From Yamagishiella unicocca (lineage: Eukaryota; Chlorophyta; Chlorophyceae; Chlamydomonadales; Volvocaceae), in assembly GCA_003116995.1 (NCBI GenBank), contig BDSL01000157.1:92924-156923 (forward strand): a stretch of DNA of 64,000 bases, written 5' to 3'. Shown here piece by piece: positions 42,961 to 56,600 of the stretch. How positions within the stretch are numbered: the stretch's first letter is position 1; every line of letters starts with the position of its first letter. A program made the translations under genes and the position numbers. The notes below the pieces were generated by a model. The model had not been told where the DNA came from. It did no database searches and saw only the letters and a program-made list of their open reading frames with translations.

Positions 42961-45900
42961 CCAGGAGAATCAGATAGGCTCGATGTGGCCGCGTAGTGGC
43001 TCGTAACTGGCCTCTTGTGTGCGTCAACCTATAGCTAAGCTCGTGAGTGGGTTGTTGAGAGGGAACCCTTGTGGGGAGGGGACGTCTGTCTGTCTTGTCG
43101 CAAAGGGAGCAACGGTGATCGCGGTTCGTGGCGAGGGTTTGAACGAAGGCGACCGCGGGCAAGAATGATAGTTTGGGCGCGTGAGGGCGTCGCTGCGTTG
43201 CGGAGTTGGATCCGCCGAGGTTATCGGAGGCGAGAAAGGCGAGAATGGAGATGGAGATGGAGCTCGGGTGAGGAGGCGCTGAGTGATCCTGTGTCCAGAA
43301 CGTTGGGATTGTCCCATCATTAGTGATCGGTGCGCACGTCTCCAGCCGCATCGGGGCTCAGGCGCGGGACGGTAGAGGTGTACTACGCCTTCCCATACCG
43401 TACGAGGATTAGCATGCCCGTCGGTGAGCAGGTCCCCACCGTCTCCGACAGCCACTCACCAAGCCGCGTGGCTGCAGACACGCGCTGCTGTGCGTGGCTT
43501 CAGAACATGCGCTGCGTGTTGATTTACCGCTCAGCCACGAAATTCCACGGAAGACGCGTGGTGTGTGTGGAAGGGGTGTGGAAGGGTGTAACACCGCAAA
43601 CAGGAATCGAGCTCCGTACCCTTCCTGGAAGCGGTATCAAGTGGGCGGGACATTTGAAGGCTTCCTTCAGTGGCCCCTAGCACCCGAGGTCAGCTCCAGC
43701 CCATCTACGGCATAATGGCACTGGGGTGTGTTTCGTAAGGAGGACGTCGGCTGCAAGCCGAAAGGTGAGGACTGGTCATCTCCGGGCGCACCTAGTGACA
43801 CCGGGGTACGGCAGGTGTCCTGGGCCGCCGTACCACCACGCGTACGACATGTGACCTGGGCAGCAATCAGTCAGGTGCTGAGTATGGTGTGGCGAGAGCG
43901 AAACATGTGCACCGCTGGATGCTGGTGAGGTCTTGATGGCAGAACGTGACGTTTTAAATGAAGTGTCTGCACCGGGAATGATGCGCCACGACGCAATGGG
44001 GCCAGGCAAGTGCCGGGCTAGTACCGATATCCGGTCGACCGGCATTGGGACGGCACGAAGGGCTGGTGAGGCACGAGCGGGGTTATCGTTCAGGGAACAA
44101 AATGCCGTCAGCAAACAAGTAGGAACCAAGCCTCCAATACAATGCACGTTGTGTGGAAAGGAGCCTGTTCCTTGCAGCTGTGTGCCGGGGGCTGCTTACC
44201 CGACTGGTCGGCAAGGACAGGGCGTGCAGGTCCCAGGCTGCGCCTCTGCTAAGGTAAGAAATGCCCAAGGCGCTCTTTGGCACGCACGGTAACGACTGCT
44301 ACTAGTACCGTAACTGCTATAACCAATTATTTGCAGTTGCGCATGGAGATGGGAAGGTGTTGAGCCGCCACGTGGTCAGCAGCTGGTCAGGAGCATTATT
44401 GCGCAGCTCCGGCTCGCTCCTGCTGGCTCCGGCACCTAGCGGCATGCCGTGCGGCCGCTCCCATAACCTCCCTTCCCTTATTGCGACGGTATCGGCTTCG
44501 CCGTTCCAAAACTGCCCTGGCGCTCAAGAGGATGCTGTTTCGACACATAGACGCTGCTGTTTCGTGCTGTGCGATCACGCGCCCTTCCCGCCGGATCCCG
44601 CCGACTGTGCGTTCCGGTGCATCGACCGTACCAGGTGCGGCCAAGTTTAAAGTTCATATATAGGCCTTCCTGTTCCTATCCCCTGGGTACTTGGGCACCC
44701 CGTGGCACTTATTCGCAGCCACGCAGGTTGAAGCTATGTTCGCAGACGCCTAGATTGCGGCAATGTCCGTAGCCACGCAGGTTAAGGCTGTTCATGATCG
44801 TTAACTTCCTTCCACATTCCTCGCTGTGGGGCTCCCTCTTCTCCTGGGCTCGCCCGGGCTTGCGGAGACTGTAACACCTTAAGCGATGGCATTACTTTGT
44901 TACACCAGGCCACGGACACGCTTAGGGACGGATAGTGCGAACGTACCGACACGCGGATCGAGTTGTGCATAGTTGTGCAGTACGATTCAAAATTTGGAAA
45001 TTTTAACATGATCAATGGCTGTCGTATCATGGTGGTCTGGCTCAACCTTAAATAAGTCTGATTGCATTTATTTCACATTGTTGGTTACACAATGTCACCA
45101 TTAAATCGTGCCTCACGCCAACTTCGGCGCGAACCTCTCATGTCAAGCCAAGTCTCAAGCCAAGTCTCAATCATGTAAGCTACTTTATTTTGCCGAAGTA
45201 TAGGACTAACGACCTCATCGAGATGAAGAGTGGCGAACTCTACGGAGACGTTAAGGGTGCAGAAACCGCTCGTAGTTGCTCTGCGAGTAGAGGTTGTCAA
45301 GCAAAGCAGGGGTTATTTGCTATGGTAATGTACTTGCCGGCTAGCGGCTTCCTGCCAATGACAGTCGCGCTGTCCATGCAGGAATGCTTCTTTGCGCAAG
45401 CTGTCATTATATCGCACTTCGGACCTAGTCAGCTGCTGTGCAGCGTCCTTTCTGCAATCGAGCTCCCAATTTTGCCAGCTCACGCCTCTTGTCTCATTGT
45501 TTTGAACTGGTTATCGCAGGTGGATAAAGAAATTTGATGAGCACTGTGGGAGGGATCACAGGTGAGGGGATATGCCGAAGGGCTGGGACGTTTGTGATAT
45601 TGCCGTCGAGGGCGTCCCCGACACGGTCGTCTTCGATAACAGGACGGCGCAGTTGCGTGCATGATGTACACGGCCGTCTTCAACACCGTGACCAGACCAC
45701 GATGTCGATGCGGGCTTGGTGCGCTGTACTTAGCCTTCTTGCTTGGTGCTGGTCTCTAAGAAACACACCGCATTATATTCTCACCCCCACCCCTGGGCTT
45801 GCCACAGCTACGTCGATAGCACTACCCAGCTCTTCTCTTGCTGCTATCTTACACCTTTCCCTGTGCCTCGCCAATGGGTTTGCGATGGAACCCCCTCCAA

Positions 45901-47677
45901 TGCCAACGCAAGTTGCGTTACTTAGATTCACGCCCGTAAACGGGGTATACAGTGGGCCAACCGACCAAGCGTCGAGCTCGTTGGTGCTGTGATGCACTCA
46001 TTGGTGACGACGCGGCAGAAACACCATGGTAGGAGCTTGCAATGCTCCGTCAGAATAGGTGGCTGGCACCGCGCAGTCAGCACTGGCGTTATTTGCGGCG
46101 GCAATTCAGACAGCACGATGGGTCCGTAAGCAGCCCAACTTACGCCAGCCTCGCGACAATGTCTACGCCGCCACCGCGGGCTTCCTAGTATATTGAGTGT
46201 AAGTGCCACGAGGTTGACACTGTTGCAAGTGTGTAACTACACGCAGGATGTGCAACCTTGCGCGCGCTCTCATGATGCCCGTAGTTAATGTCTCGCCTGG
46301 CGCAGGTGCACAAAATGCTTCGATATGTGGGCGTCACCTGGGATTCGAGCGCAGCTGCCAGAGCTTAGCGCCAGTTAGTCATATCAGGCGTGGCGCGCAA
46401 ATTTGAAACTGGCGCGAAGGAGCTGGTTGACGAACAAGTGCCACGATACGCAAGGGCTTCTTCAAGTTTCCCGTATTATTGAGCTTCACCCCAGCCATGC
46501 GTATCAGCAAATGACCCTGTGTCGTAATTCACTCGAGCGCATCCACGAACCGTTTGATGGAGCCTGGAATTGCGCTCGGTCAGCCACCAATCGACTGCAT
46601 TTGTTGGAGCGACGCTGACGTCCCTGGGTTTTGAAGGTTGCGAAAGGTTCCGACATCAATCCGCGGAGCCCAGCATAATGCAAATGCCGTGTGCGAAGTG
46701 AAGCAGAGGGGCTTCATCATGGAATCTCTTAATAAACTCGAGCGCGAATGCGTCTTTCGTTTTTATACGTAACTCCAGACGCGGCGCGGCATGCAGATGC
46801 CCTTTACGAGTGCGATTTATGATTTAGGATTTGGCTGAACCGCACAATCCTGTTTTCTCACGTAGGGATATTTGGCCTCCTGAAATTCCAACGTCCCACC
46901 TCGTAACTCTCGTACAGTAGAAGTTATGTTGACCAAAAATCGTGTGATATAGGTTGTTTGAAGTATGTGCAATCTTCATCAACGTTATCATGTACTGGAC
47001 CACGATAGTTTGTCCTGGCATCTTCGTTGATGTTCATTGGCATTTTTGGCAATTGCTCACAAGCGTCCATTTGAGGTTTTATTTTGCATTGCACGGTATT
47101 ATTATATTTTAAAGTGTTAACCTTATCGTTGTTCCTTGTGCGCCGACCATTGCGGTACTGTACGGGCTGGTCTGTTCAGATTAGAGCAGACAGCTAAATC
47201 AGCCATCCATGCCTGTCGGGGCGCCGACAGCCCACAGTCACAATCAACAGCATCGACTTGATGATGGGAAACCGGTGTTTTGGCATGATTGTTTTTTCGA
47301 AAATTTTTAACTCCACAAATTGGGATGAAACTTGGGCATGTCCTACATTATGAAGCCTATCCAATGTGAGCCGTGTAAGTGTTCCCGCTAATGCGCTCGT
47401 TTCTAGAAACCCGTTGTAACGGTTTCTGGGTACGGCCATCACGTTTGGAGCCCTACATAAGTTGCAGGCTCAACAGTTTCGTCGCTCTGCTGCGCTGCTG
47501 CTGCTTTTCAGATGTCATAAGAGAAGTAAGCGCACGCGGTAATGTAGAGTTAGTAGGTTCTCCATACTTCCCGCTTCGTGGTACCGCTGTTTTCCAAACA
47601 CTCCCCTACGATAGGTGGAAGTCCTGAAGTTGACAGGTCCTTTGTTAGGAGTTTCAGCAGCTTGCCAGAACGCGGCC
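42961..47677. other. Gene-poor, AT-richer stretch
   Basis: No supported gene model in 4.7 kb. TGTAA at 43587-43591 may end the hydrolase transcript. 44120-44252 could be an exon with a CxxC/CxC pattern (separate entry). Around 44700-44790 a block with AGCCACGCAGGTT occurs twice. From about 45 kb the sequence is AT-richer than the rest of the window, without a coding signal. The last few hundred bases before 47678 are presumably the promoter of the giant glycoprotein gene. Confidence 0.45.
44120..44252 (+). other. Possible orphan exon with cysteine cluster
   Basis: An open stretch encodes IQCTLCGKEPVPCSCVPGAA, a C-x2-C...C-x-C pattern that resembles a small zinc-binding knuckle, and ends at a good donor (AAG/GTAAGA at about 44252). 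An acceptor-like CAG/TAG lies just upstream. No partner exon was found, so it may be a gene remnant, a mobile-element fragment or chance. Confidence 0.2.
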
Positions 47678-50600
47678 ATGGGGCCCGCCGGTCCCGGCTC
47701 GGATGGAGCTGCTGGCCGTCGCTTGAGCGCCTGTTGGCGCCTACGTACGGCCAGTGTGGCAATCGCTCTTATCCTTGTTGCGTCACCTGTTTCTTTGTTA
47801 GGACAAGTGGATAATGCATTACCAGAAGGAGACCAGCAATGGCTCGGTAAGCGAGGCGCATAATGGTAGTCTGCATGCTGAGCAGCCCGAGCCGGCCTGG
47901 AGCAGCATCGTGAAACGACTCAACTAATGGGTCTTTCTTATAAAACAAATGGCATTTATGCAGGAGAAACGGATGAAACTTCAACGGCTTACACCTCGAT
48001 GGCAGAAGACCAAAATGTCGGAAGCCGTCGTAAGCTCAGCGCCCTCAATCCGCCGCCTGCAGCGAAGCCTCCGCCCTCTCCAAATCCCCAGCCTCCATCG
48101 CCGGGGCCTTCGCCTCCATCACCTAGCCCCCTTCCACCATCGCCCGAGCCACCCAGCCCGGCGCCATCACCACCCCCACCCAGCCCGGCGCCGAGCCCGC
48201 AGCCGCCCTCTCCAGGGCCTTCAATGCCACACCCGCCACCTCGCCCACCAACTCCTCCCAGCCCGCCAACAGCACCTCTCGGCAATAACTGCCTGTATTC
48301 GGATCCGGGCAACTACAGTCAAGTCGATGCAAGCGCGCCCGGGGTGCGTCGAACGCACTGAAATCACGATCAGTTTGTAAACGACGTCGCATAGCGATAC
48401 CTACCTAATAGCCCGGATTCCCATCGACTTCGATCTTCATCGGCTTTGATTATCTTGTTATTCCTTCACCTGCGTGCAGAACGGAGCGGAGAGCTGCACG
48501 GACCAGGCCAACTGCCTGGACGTGTACCTGGACAGCCGCACATGCACCATGGTCAACAACAACACCTGGCTCTACTGCCAGGTGTGCATCTACTGGAGCA
48601 ACCAACGCGGTAGCTGTTCGAAGTCCATCCAAGACTCCATCAGCCATGCGTGCATGGGCGACGAGTTCTATCCTGTGATGCCGATGCCCGGCAGCCAGCC
48701 GACCGTGGGTGATACCCAGAAGCTTGACGGCTGGGACAACGGAGTTGCCAGTAAGTGTGTCACGCAACCGAGCAAGCAAGGGGGGTGAATGACCTTGTTG
48801 TTGACTGGGTAGCCATTTTAGGGTATCTAGGAACTCGTGTATGCATGATGAGGCAACATGGCGGCATGTGGCTCCTACCTGTTGACGTGTCTTAGCTTCA
48901 AGTTTGCAAGTTTGCATTAACGCCCTGTTTCGGCAGGCGTGGGCAGGCTGGAGTGTCCTTCTGTCCTCTTTCGTCAGCGAAACATACGCACGGGCTAGTT
49001 CCCATGTCCCGTGTCTAAAGCATGGCGTATCTGCCCAACGTTGCAATCCTTGATCCAGATCGCTTCTGCCAGTGGGTCCGCTGGAACAGCACCAACAACG
49101 GCACTGAGACGGTGCGGTTCACGGTCAAGGATGGCAGCGGCGCATGCGGCTGGAACGGTAGGTGCTGCTGCGGGAATAGATCGTCCGGTCCCGGAGTCCA
49201 GGAGGCCATCGGACGTCCGACACTACCAATACTTCGTCGCCGGTCTCCAGCAAAATGGCTTGTTCGATACATCCCATCGCACATGTCGTAAGCCGGCGAG
49301 TCGTACATCAGGCAAAGCTTTCGCCGCGCCTTTGGAACTTAAAGCGCATACATATGTTCTGCCAAGATTTAGCTGGAAGCTAACCCCATACATATGGTGT
49401 GCTTGCACTCTGGACGCCGTCTTTGCGGCCACTATGTTTTCCTATGATGCACAAAAAACCAACAATTAACAGAGCAGAGCGTCGGCACAATAGACGCACT
49501 GTAACATTAACCATCTTTTCGCTTCCTGTGGCCCGCAGCCGCGAATCCGATGAAGGTGACCCTACAGGGCATCGCCGCCACATGCCAGGACCCGCGCACC
49601 GTCAACAACGTGCTGGCGGGCTGCGGAACCGGGGACCAGGCAAACGAGTGTCTGTGGTCATTCGACATTCCACGACCTGGGACGCCGGCCTTCAAGTGTG
49701 CCCCTACACCGCCCATGCCGCCCAGCCCGGCGCCACCCGCATCGAAGCCACCTAGCCCGCCGTCAACTCCGTTAACCGGTCCAGTGTCGCCCTCCCCCCA
49801 GCCGCCCGTCCCGGCGCCACCCTCTCCCCAGCCGACCAGCCTCGCGCCGCCGGCTGCTAAGCCGCCCAGCCCAGCACCGCCATCGCCTCCCCCGAGCCCG
49901 CCGCCGCCCTCTCCAGGTCCTCCAATGCCACGCCCGCCACCTCGCCCACCTACCCCTCCCAGTCCGCCAACAGCACCTCTCGGCAACAACTGCCTGTATT
50001 CGGATCCAAGCAACTACAGCCAAGTAGATGCGAGCCCGCCCGGGGTGCGTAATACAAAAGGAAACATCCCGTTCATTCGAAACTTCAAAATTCCTTTTAA
50101 CCTCGGGGTGCGTAGAATGTACAACGATTGGAATCAACCTTCGCATGCATGTTGGAGCGTTGCGAGGCCTGCCCTCTTGGTTGCCTTTGTTCGGTTACGT
50201 TGTTCCCTCGGATTTGCTTCTTTGGTTCGTTCCTTGGACGGTTCCTAACGGCGCAGGCAACGGCGCAGTCCTAGCCCTAATTAGAACTACGTCGTGTATG
50301 GTGGAAGGGGAGGGGGTCACCCCAGGCCCCGTCCATGGCCCCCAGCGACCCTGCCTCCTTTGACCGATTCGTTTGTCAAGGAAACTATCATAGGCGAGAT
50401 GTATTTAATTGGCTTTGCGCTTCATACACTGCGTGCAGAACGGAGCGGAGAGCTGCACGGACCAGGCCAACTGCCTGGACGTGTACCTGGACAGCCGCAC
50501 ATGCACCATGGTCAACAACAACACCTGGCTCTACTGCCAGGTGTGCATCTACTGGAGCAACCAACGCGGTAGCTGTTCAAAGTCCATCCAAGACTCCATC

Positions 50601-53600
50601 AGCCATGTGTGCATGGGCGACGAGTTCTATCCTGTGATGCCAGTTCCCGGCAGCCAGCCGACCGTGGGTGATACGCAGAAGCTTGACGGCTGGGACAACG
50701 GAGTTGCCAGTAAGTGTGTCACGTAACCGAGCAAGCCAGGGGGGCACGTGGCTAAACCGCATGGTGCCTGCTGGGTGACACGGGACGTCGGGTTGTGCGT
50801 AACACGAGCGTGGATTGGCCCCAGATGAGGGTCTCTTTGGACTGAAGCAGGAACTGCATTATTTGCTAAAAATATGCTCACGCACGGGCGCTCAAGTCCC
50901 TCCGGTCTCCAATAATGTTTGTGTGAAATCTACCCACGGGCGGATTGCAATGTTTTGTCAGCGATGGTCGTGGCCGCGTGTCACTCTTCCGTCATTCCGT
51001 CATTCCTGGGACGGACTGTGGCATGGATTTATAATAACCGACTGCGCAACCTCTTATTACATGGTGGTGCAGATCGCTTCTGCCAGTGGGTCCGCTGGAA
51101 CAGCACCAACAACGGCACTGAGACGGCGCGGTTCACGGTCAAGGATGGCAGCGGCGCATGCGGCTGGAACGGTAGGTGCTGCTGCGGGAATAGATCGTCC
51201 GGTCCGGGAGTCCAGACATGGAAGGAGGCCATCGGACGTCCGGCACTATCGATACTTCGTCGCCGGTCTCCAGCAAAATGGCATGTTCGATACATCCCAT
51301 CGCACGTGTCGTAACACACACACGCTGACGGCGAGTCGTACATCAGGCAAAGCTTTCGCCGCGCCTTTGGAACTCCGAGTACATACATACACATGTTATG
51401 CCAGGATTCCGATGCAAGTCAACCCCATACATATCATGTGCCTGCGCTCTGGACGACCTCTTTGCGGCCATTATGTCTTCCTACTAAATCTCCCTTGCAC
51501 AAAATACCCCTCCCGGTTAGTAATTAATAGAGAAGAGGACCGGAACGGTAGACGCACCGAACGTTGTCATCGCTTATGCGGCACGAATTAAGTATGCCAG
51601 CCATTGCATCCCTCTGTTAACATCCATCATAATGCTTACATGTAGCCATGATAAACGGATGACACCTCCTGACCAGCTCCTATCCGCCGTCGCTTCCTGT
51701 GGCCTGCAGCCGCGAATCCGATGAAGGTGACCCTACAGGGCATCGCCGCCACATGCCAGGACCCGCGCACCGTCAACAACGTGCTGGCGGGCTGCGGAAC
51801 CGGGGACCAGGCAAACGAGTGTCTGTGGTCTTTCGACATTCCACGACCTGGGACGCCGGCCTTCAAGTGTGCCCCTACACCGCCCATGCCGCCCAGCCCG
51901 GCGCCACCCGCGTCGAAGCCACCTAGCCCGCCGTCAACTCCGTTAACCGGTCCAGTGTCGCCCTCCCCCCAGCCGCCCGTCCCGGCGCCACCCTCTCCCC
52001 AGCCGACCAGCCTCGCGCCGCCGGCTGCTAAGCCGCCCAGCCCAGCACCGCCATCGCCTCCCCCGAGCCCGCCGCCGCCCTCTCCAGGTCCTCCAATGCC
52101 ACGCCCGCCACCTCGCCCACCTACCCCTCCCAGTCCGCCAACAGTACCTCTCGGCAACAACTGCCTGTATTCGGATCCAAGCAACTACAGCCAAGTAGAT
52201 GCGAGCCCGCCCGGGGTACGTCCAACTCACTTGGATTCGGATTATATTGTTTGAGCGTCGCAAAGCAAAACTAACCTATCCTCTCGATTGGCCATCGTCG
52301 GCACCTTTGGTACGTATCGGCCCTGACCAACTTACTTGTGCCTTGTTACTTCTTCACCTGCGTGCAGAACGGAGCGGAGAGCTGCACGGATCAGGCCAAC
52401 TGCCTGGACGTGTACCTGGACAGCCGCACATGCACCATGGTCAACAACAACACCTGGCTCTACTGCCAGGTGTGCATCTACTGGAGCAACCAACGCGGTA
52501 GCTGTTCAAAGTCCATCCAAAACTCCATCAGCCATGTGTGCATGGGCGACGAGTTCTATCCTGTGATGCCGATGCCCGGCAGCCAGCCGACCGTGGGTGA
52601 TACGCAGAAGCTTGACGGCTGGGACAACGGAGTTGCCAGTAAGTGTGCCACGCAACCGAGCAAGCCAGGGGGGGCGCGTGGCTAAACCGCATGGTGCCTG
52701 CTGGGTGACACGGGAGGTCGGGTTGTGCGTAACACGAGCGTGGATTGGCCCCAGATGAGGGTCTCTTTGGACTGAAGCAGGAATTGCATTATTTGCTGAA
52801 ATTATGCTCACGCACGGGCGCAAGTCCTTCCGGTCTCCAATAATGTTTGTGTGAAATCTACCCACGGGCGGATTGCAATGTTTTGTCAGCGATGGTCGTG
52901 GCCGCGTGTCACTCTTCCGTCATTCCGTCATTCCTGGGACGGACTGTGGCATGGATTTATAATAACCGACTGCGCAACCTCTTATTACATGGTGGTGCAG
53001 ATCGCTTCTGCCAGTGGGTCCGCTGGAACAGCACCAACAACGGCACTGAGACGGCGCGGTTCACGGTTAAGGATGGCAGCGGCGCATGCGGCTGGAACGG
53101 TAGGTGCTGCTGTGGGTGTTCCTTGTGCGCTGTGCGTGTGCGTCCATGGCACAATTGTACAAGTGTACTGAGCTGGCGATGTGCAAAGAGCCGAACTGTC
53201 GCTGGGCGGAAACGCCCAGGTAGGATACGATGTATATCCGGCCCACCATGTACCCTGTGCGACAAGCCGTGATTAAGAAATCCCATTGCACACGTGGCAG
53301 CGCAAATACGATGCGGCTGAGCTATGGGCGATGTGCGCTTCTTGAACAGTACGTATGCCTCGTCACAACCAGTGCCATTCATGGGGCACGCATACGCCAC
53401 GACCGTGCCTCCTTCTGCCATGCACCATAACTGGACAAACACCTACTTGTCGCTCCCTGTGGCCTGCAGCCGCGAATCCGATGAAGGTGACCCTACAGGG
53501 CATCGCCGCCACATGCCAGGACCCGCGCACCGTCAACAACGTGCTGGCGGGCTGCGGAACCGGGGACCAGGCAAACGAGTGTCTGTGGTCTTTCGACATT

Positions 53601-56600
53601 CCACGACCTGGGACACCGGCCTTCAAGTGCGCCCCTACACCCCCCATGCCGCCCAGCCCGGCGCCATCATCACCTCAGCCACCTAGCCCCGTGCCACCAA
53701 CCCCTCCGCCAAGCGCCCCTAAACCACCAAGCCCGGTCCCACCGTCACCTCCGCCAAGCCCGCCATTGCCGCCTTCACCTAAACCGCCAAGCCCGGCGCC
53801 GCCAACGCCGCCGCCTAGCCCCCAACCGCCCTCCCCTAAGCCACCCAGCCCTATGCCGCCGTCGCCTCCGCCAAGCCCACCAATCCCGCCTTCACCTAAA
53901 CCGCCAAGCCCATCGCCTCCATCGCCCCCACCTAGGCCCCCATTGCCGCCATCTCCAAAACCACCCAGCCCCCAGCCGCCATCACCGCCACCAAGTCCGC
54001 TTCCGCCTTCGCCCAAGCCGCCAAACCCTGCGCCACCGTCGCCGCATCCCAGTCCTGCGCCGCCGTCGCCGCCGCCCAGCCCGCCGCCCAGCCCTGTGCC
54101 GCCGTCGCCGCCACCTAGCCCTGCGCCGCCGTCGCCGCCACCTAGCCCTGCGCCGCCGTCGCCGCCGCCGAGCCCCGCACCACCGTCGCCGCCGCCCAGC
54201 CCTCAACCGCCGTCGCCGCCGCCCAGCCCCGCACCACGGGCACCGTCGCCGCCGCCCAGCCCCACGCCGCCGTCGCCGCCGCCGAGCCCCACGCCGCCGT
54301 CGCCGCCGCCGAGCCCCACGCCGCCGTCGCCGCCGCCCAGCCCTCAACCGCCGTCGCCGCCGCCCAGCCCCGCACCACCGTCGCCGCCGCCGAGCCCCAC
54401 GCCGCCGTCGCCGCCGCCGAGCCCCACGCCGCCGTCGCCGCCGCCGAGCCCCACGCCGCCGTCGCCGCCGCCGAGCCCCACGCCGCCGTCGCCGCCGCCC
54501 AGCCCTCAACCGCCGTCGCCGCCGCCCAGCCCTCAACCGCCGTCGCCGCCGCCGAGGCCTCTACCACCATCTCCGAAGCCGCCAAGCCCCCAGCCGCCGT
54601 CTCTGAAGCCTCCCAGCCCCCAGCCGCCATCACCGCGGCCGAACCCTCAACCACCATCTCCGAAGCCTCCCAGCCCTGCGCCGCCGCAGCCGCCGCCCAG
54701 CCCTGTGCCACCGTCACCGCCGCCGAGCCCCAAGCCGCCATCACTGCCGCCAAGCCCGCAGCCGCCATCCCCACCGCCCAGCCCGCGGCTTCCAGTGCCA
54801 CAGCCTCCAAGCCCACGTCCTCCTTCTCCTGGACCGCCACGTCCCCGACCGCCTCCACGGCCACCTGCACCTCCGAGCCCGCCAACGGCAGGCATAATAG
54901 AGCCTTGTGTGTATGCCGATCCAGGCAACTACAGCCAAATGGACCCAAGCGACCCCATGGTATGTTTTCATCCTGTATTGCCTTTTTCCTTTAGGTTGTC
55001 ATTGCTTAACTGCAGTGCGTTGCCGGGTACTTTAAAGCTGTGAAAGGTGGTAAGGTGTCGTTTTGTGCTAATGCGCTTGCTTCCATGCAGAACGGCATCG
55101 AGACGTGCACGGACCAGGCTCATTGTCTGGACGTGTACATGGACAGCGGCACGTGCACCATGGTGTCAGACGACGACAGCACCTGGCTCTACTGCCAGGT
55201 GTGCCTCTACTGGAGCGACGAACGCGCCACCTGTGCCAAGTCCAGTGAGGACATTGTCAGCCATGTGTGCATGGGCGACGAGTTCTACCCCGTTATTCCA
55301 ACTCCTGGAAGCCAGCCAACGATGGGTGACACACAAAAGTATGAGGACTGGAGCGACGGCGTTGCCAGTAAGTGAGGGTACATCAGGGATATGATGGCTC
55401 GATGCCAAAGGACACGATGCACATATTGAGGTTCAGGGTTCGAGGTGGAGGTCTATATAAATTACATCCGCCCAGGGACAACCTCCGACAACATGGTACA
55501 CAAATTTCCGCGCAGATCGTTATTGTCAGTGGGCTCGCTGGAACAGTACGAACTACGGCACGGAAACAGTTCGTTTCACTGTCAAGGATGGCAACGGCGC
55601 ATGTCGGGAAGGTAAGTGCGGCTTCAGGTATGCAGAGTTCTTGTTCTAGTGCTTGCGGGGTGTATTTCCTTGCACTCGGTGAAATTCGTCTCGAAAAGGT
55701 TTACGAGTTGCGGTGCGAGATGCACTGACATCCTTAACAATTACCCTCCCAATTAATGCTTCGGATTCCTGCCTTTTCTTGCTACTTGCAGCCACCGCCA
55801 ACCCTCTCACGGTCACTCTGCAAGGAATAACCGCGTCCTGCCAAGCACCTCGGATTGTCAGTGGAACCATGGCGGGTTGCGGGGATAACAACATGCCAAA
55901 TGAATGTCTGTGGTCGTTTGACATTCCGCGGCCCGGTACACCTGGATACAAGTGCGCTCTTCCACCGCCCGCGCCCCCGAGCCCGGCACCGCCCAGCCCG
56001 GCGCCACCTTCACCGCCGCCCAGCCCCGCGCCTCCATCGCCGCCGCCCAGCCCCGCGCCGCCATCGCCGCCGCCCAGCCCCGCGCCTCCGTCGCCGCCGC
56101 CGAGCCCCGTGCCGCCGTCGCCCCCGCCCAGCCCCGCGCCGCCGTCACCGCCGCCCAGCCCTGCACCGCCGTCGCCGCCGCCGAGCCCCGTGCCGCCGTC
56201 GCCGCCGCCCAGCCCCGCACCGCCATCGCCGCCGCCGAGCCCCGTGCCGCCGTCACCGCCACCTAGCCCTGCGCCGCCGTCGCCGCCGCCCAGCCCCGCC
56301 CCGCCGTCGCCGCCGCCCAGCCCCGCCCCGCCGTTGCCGCCGCCCAGCCCCGCGCCGCCATCGCCGCCGCCCAGCCCCGCACCGCCGTCGCCGCCGCCGA
56401 GCCCCGTGCCGCCGTCGCCCCCGCCCAGCCCCGCGCCGCCGTCACCGCCGCCCAGCCCTGCACCGCCGTCGCCGCCGCCGAGCCCTGTGCCGCCGTCGCC
56501 GCCACCCAGCCCCGCCCCGCCGTCGCCGCCGCCCAGCCCCGCGCCGCCATCGCCACCGCCCAGCCCCGCACCGCCGTCGCCGCCGCCGAGCCCTGTGCCA

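Noticed and set aside
46300..46480. GGATTCGAGCGC-like sequence considered as a tRNA T-arm
   Set aside because: No acceptor stem, D-arm or anticodon arm could be paired around it; other TTCGA sites in the window failed in the same way.
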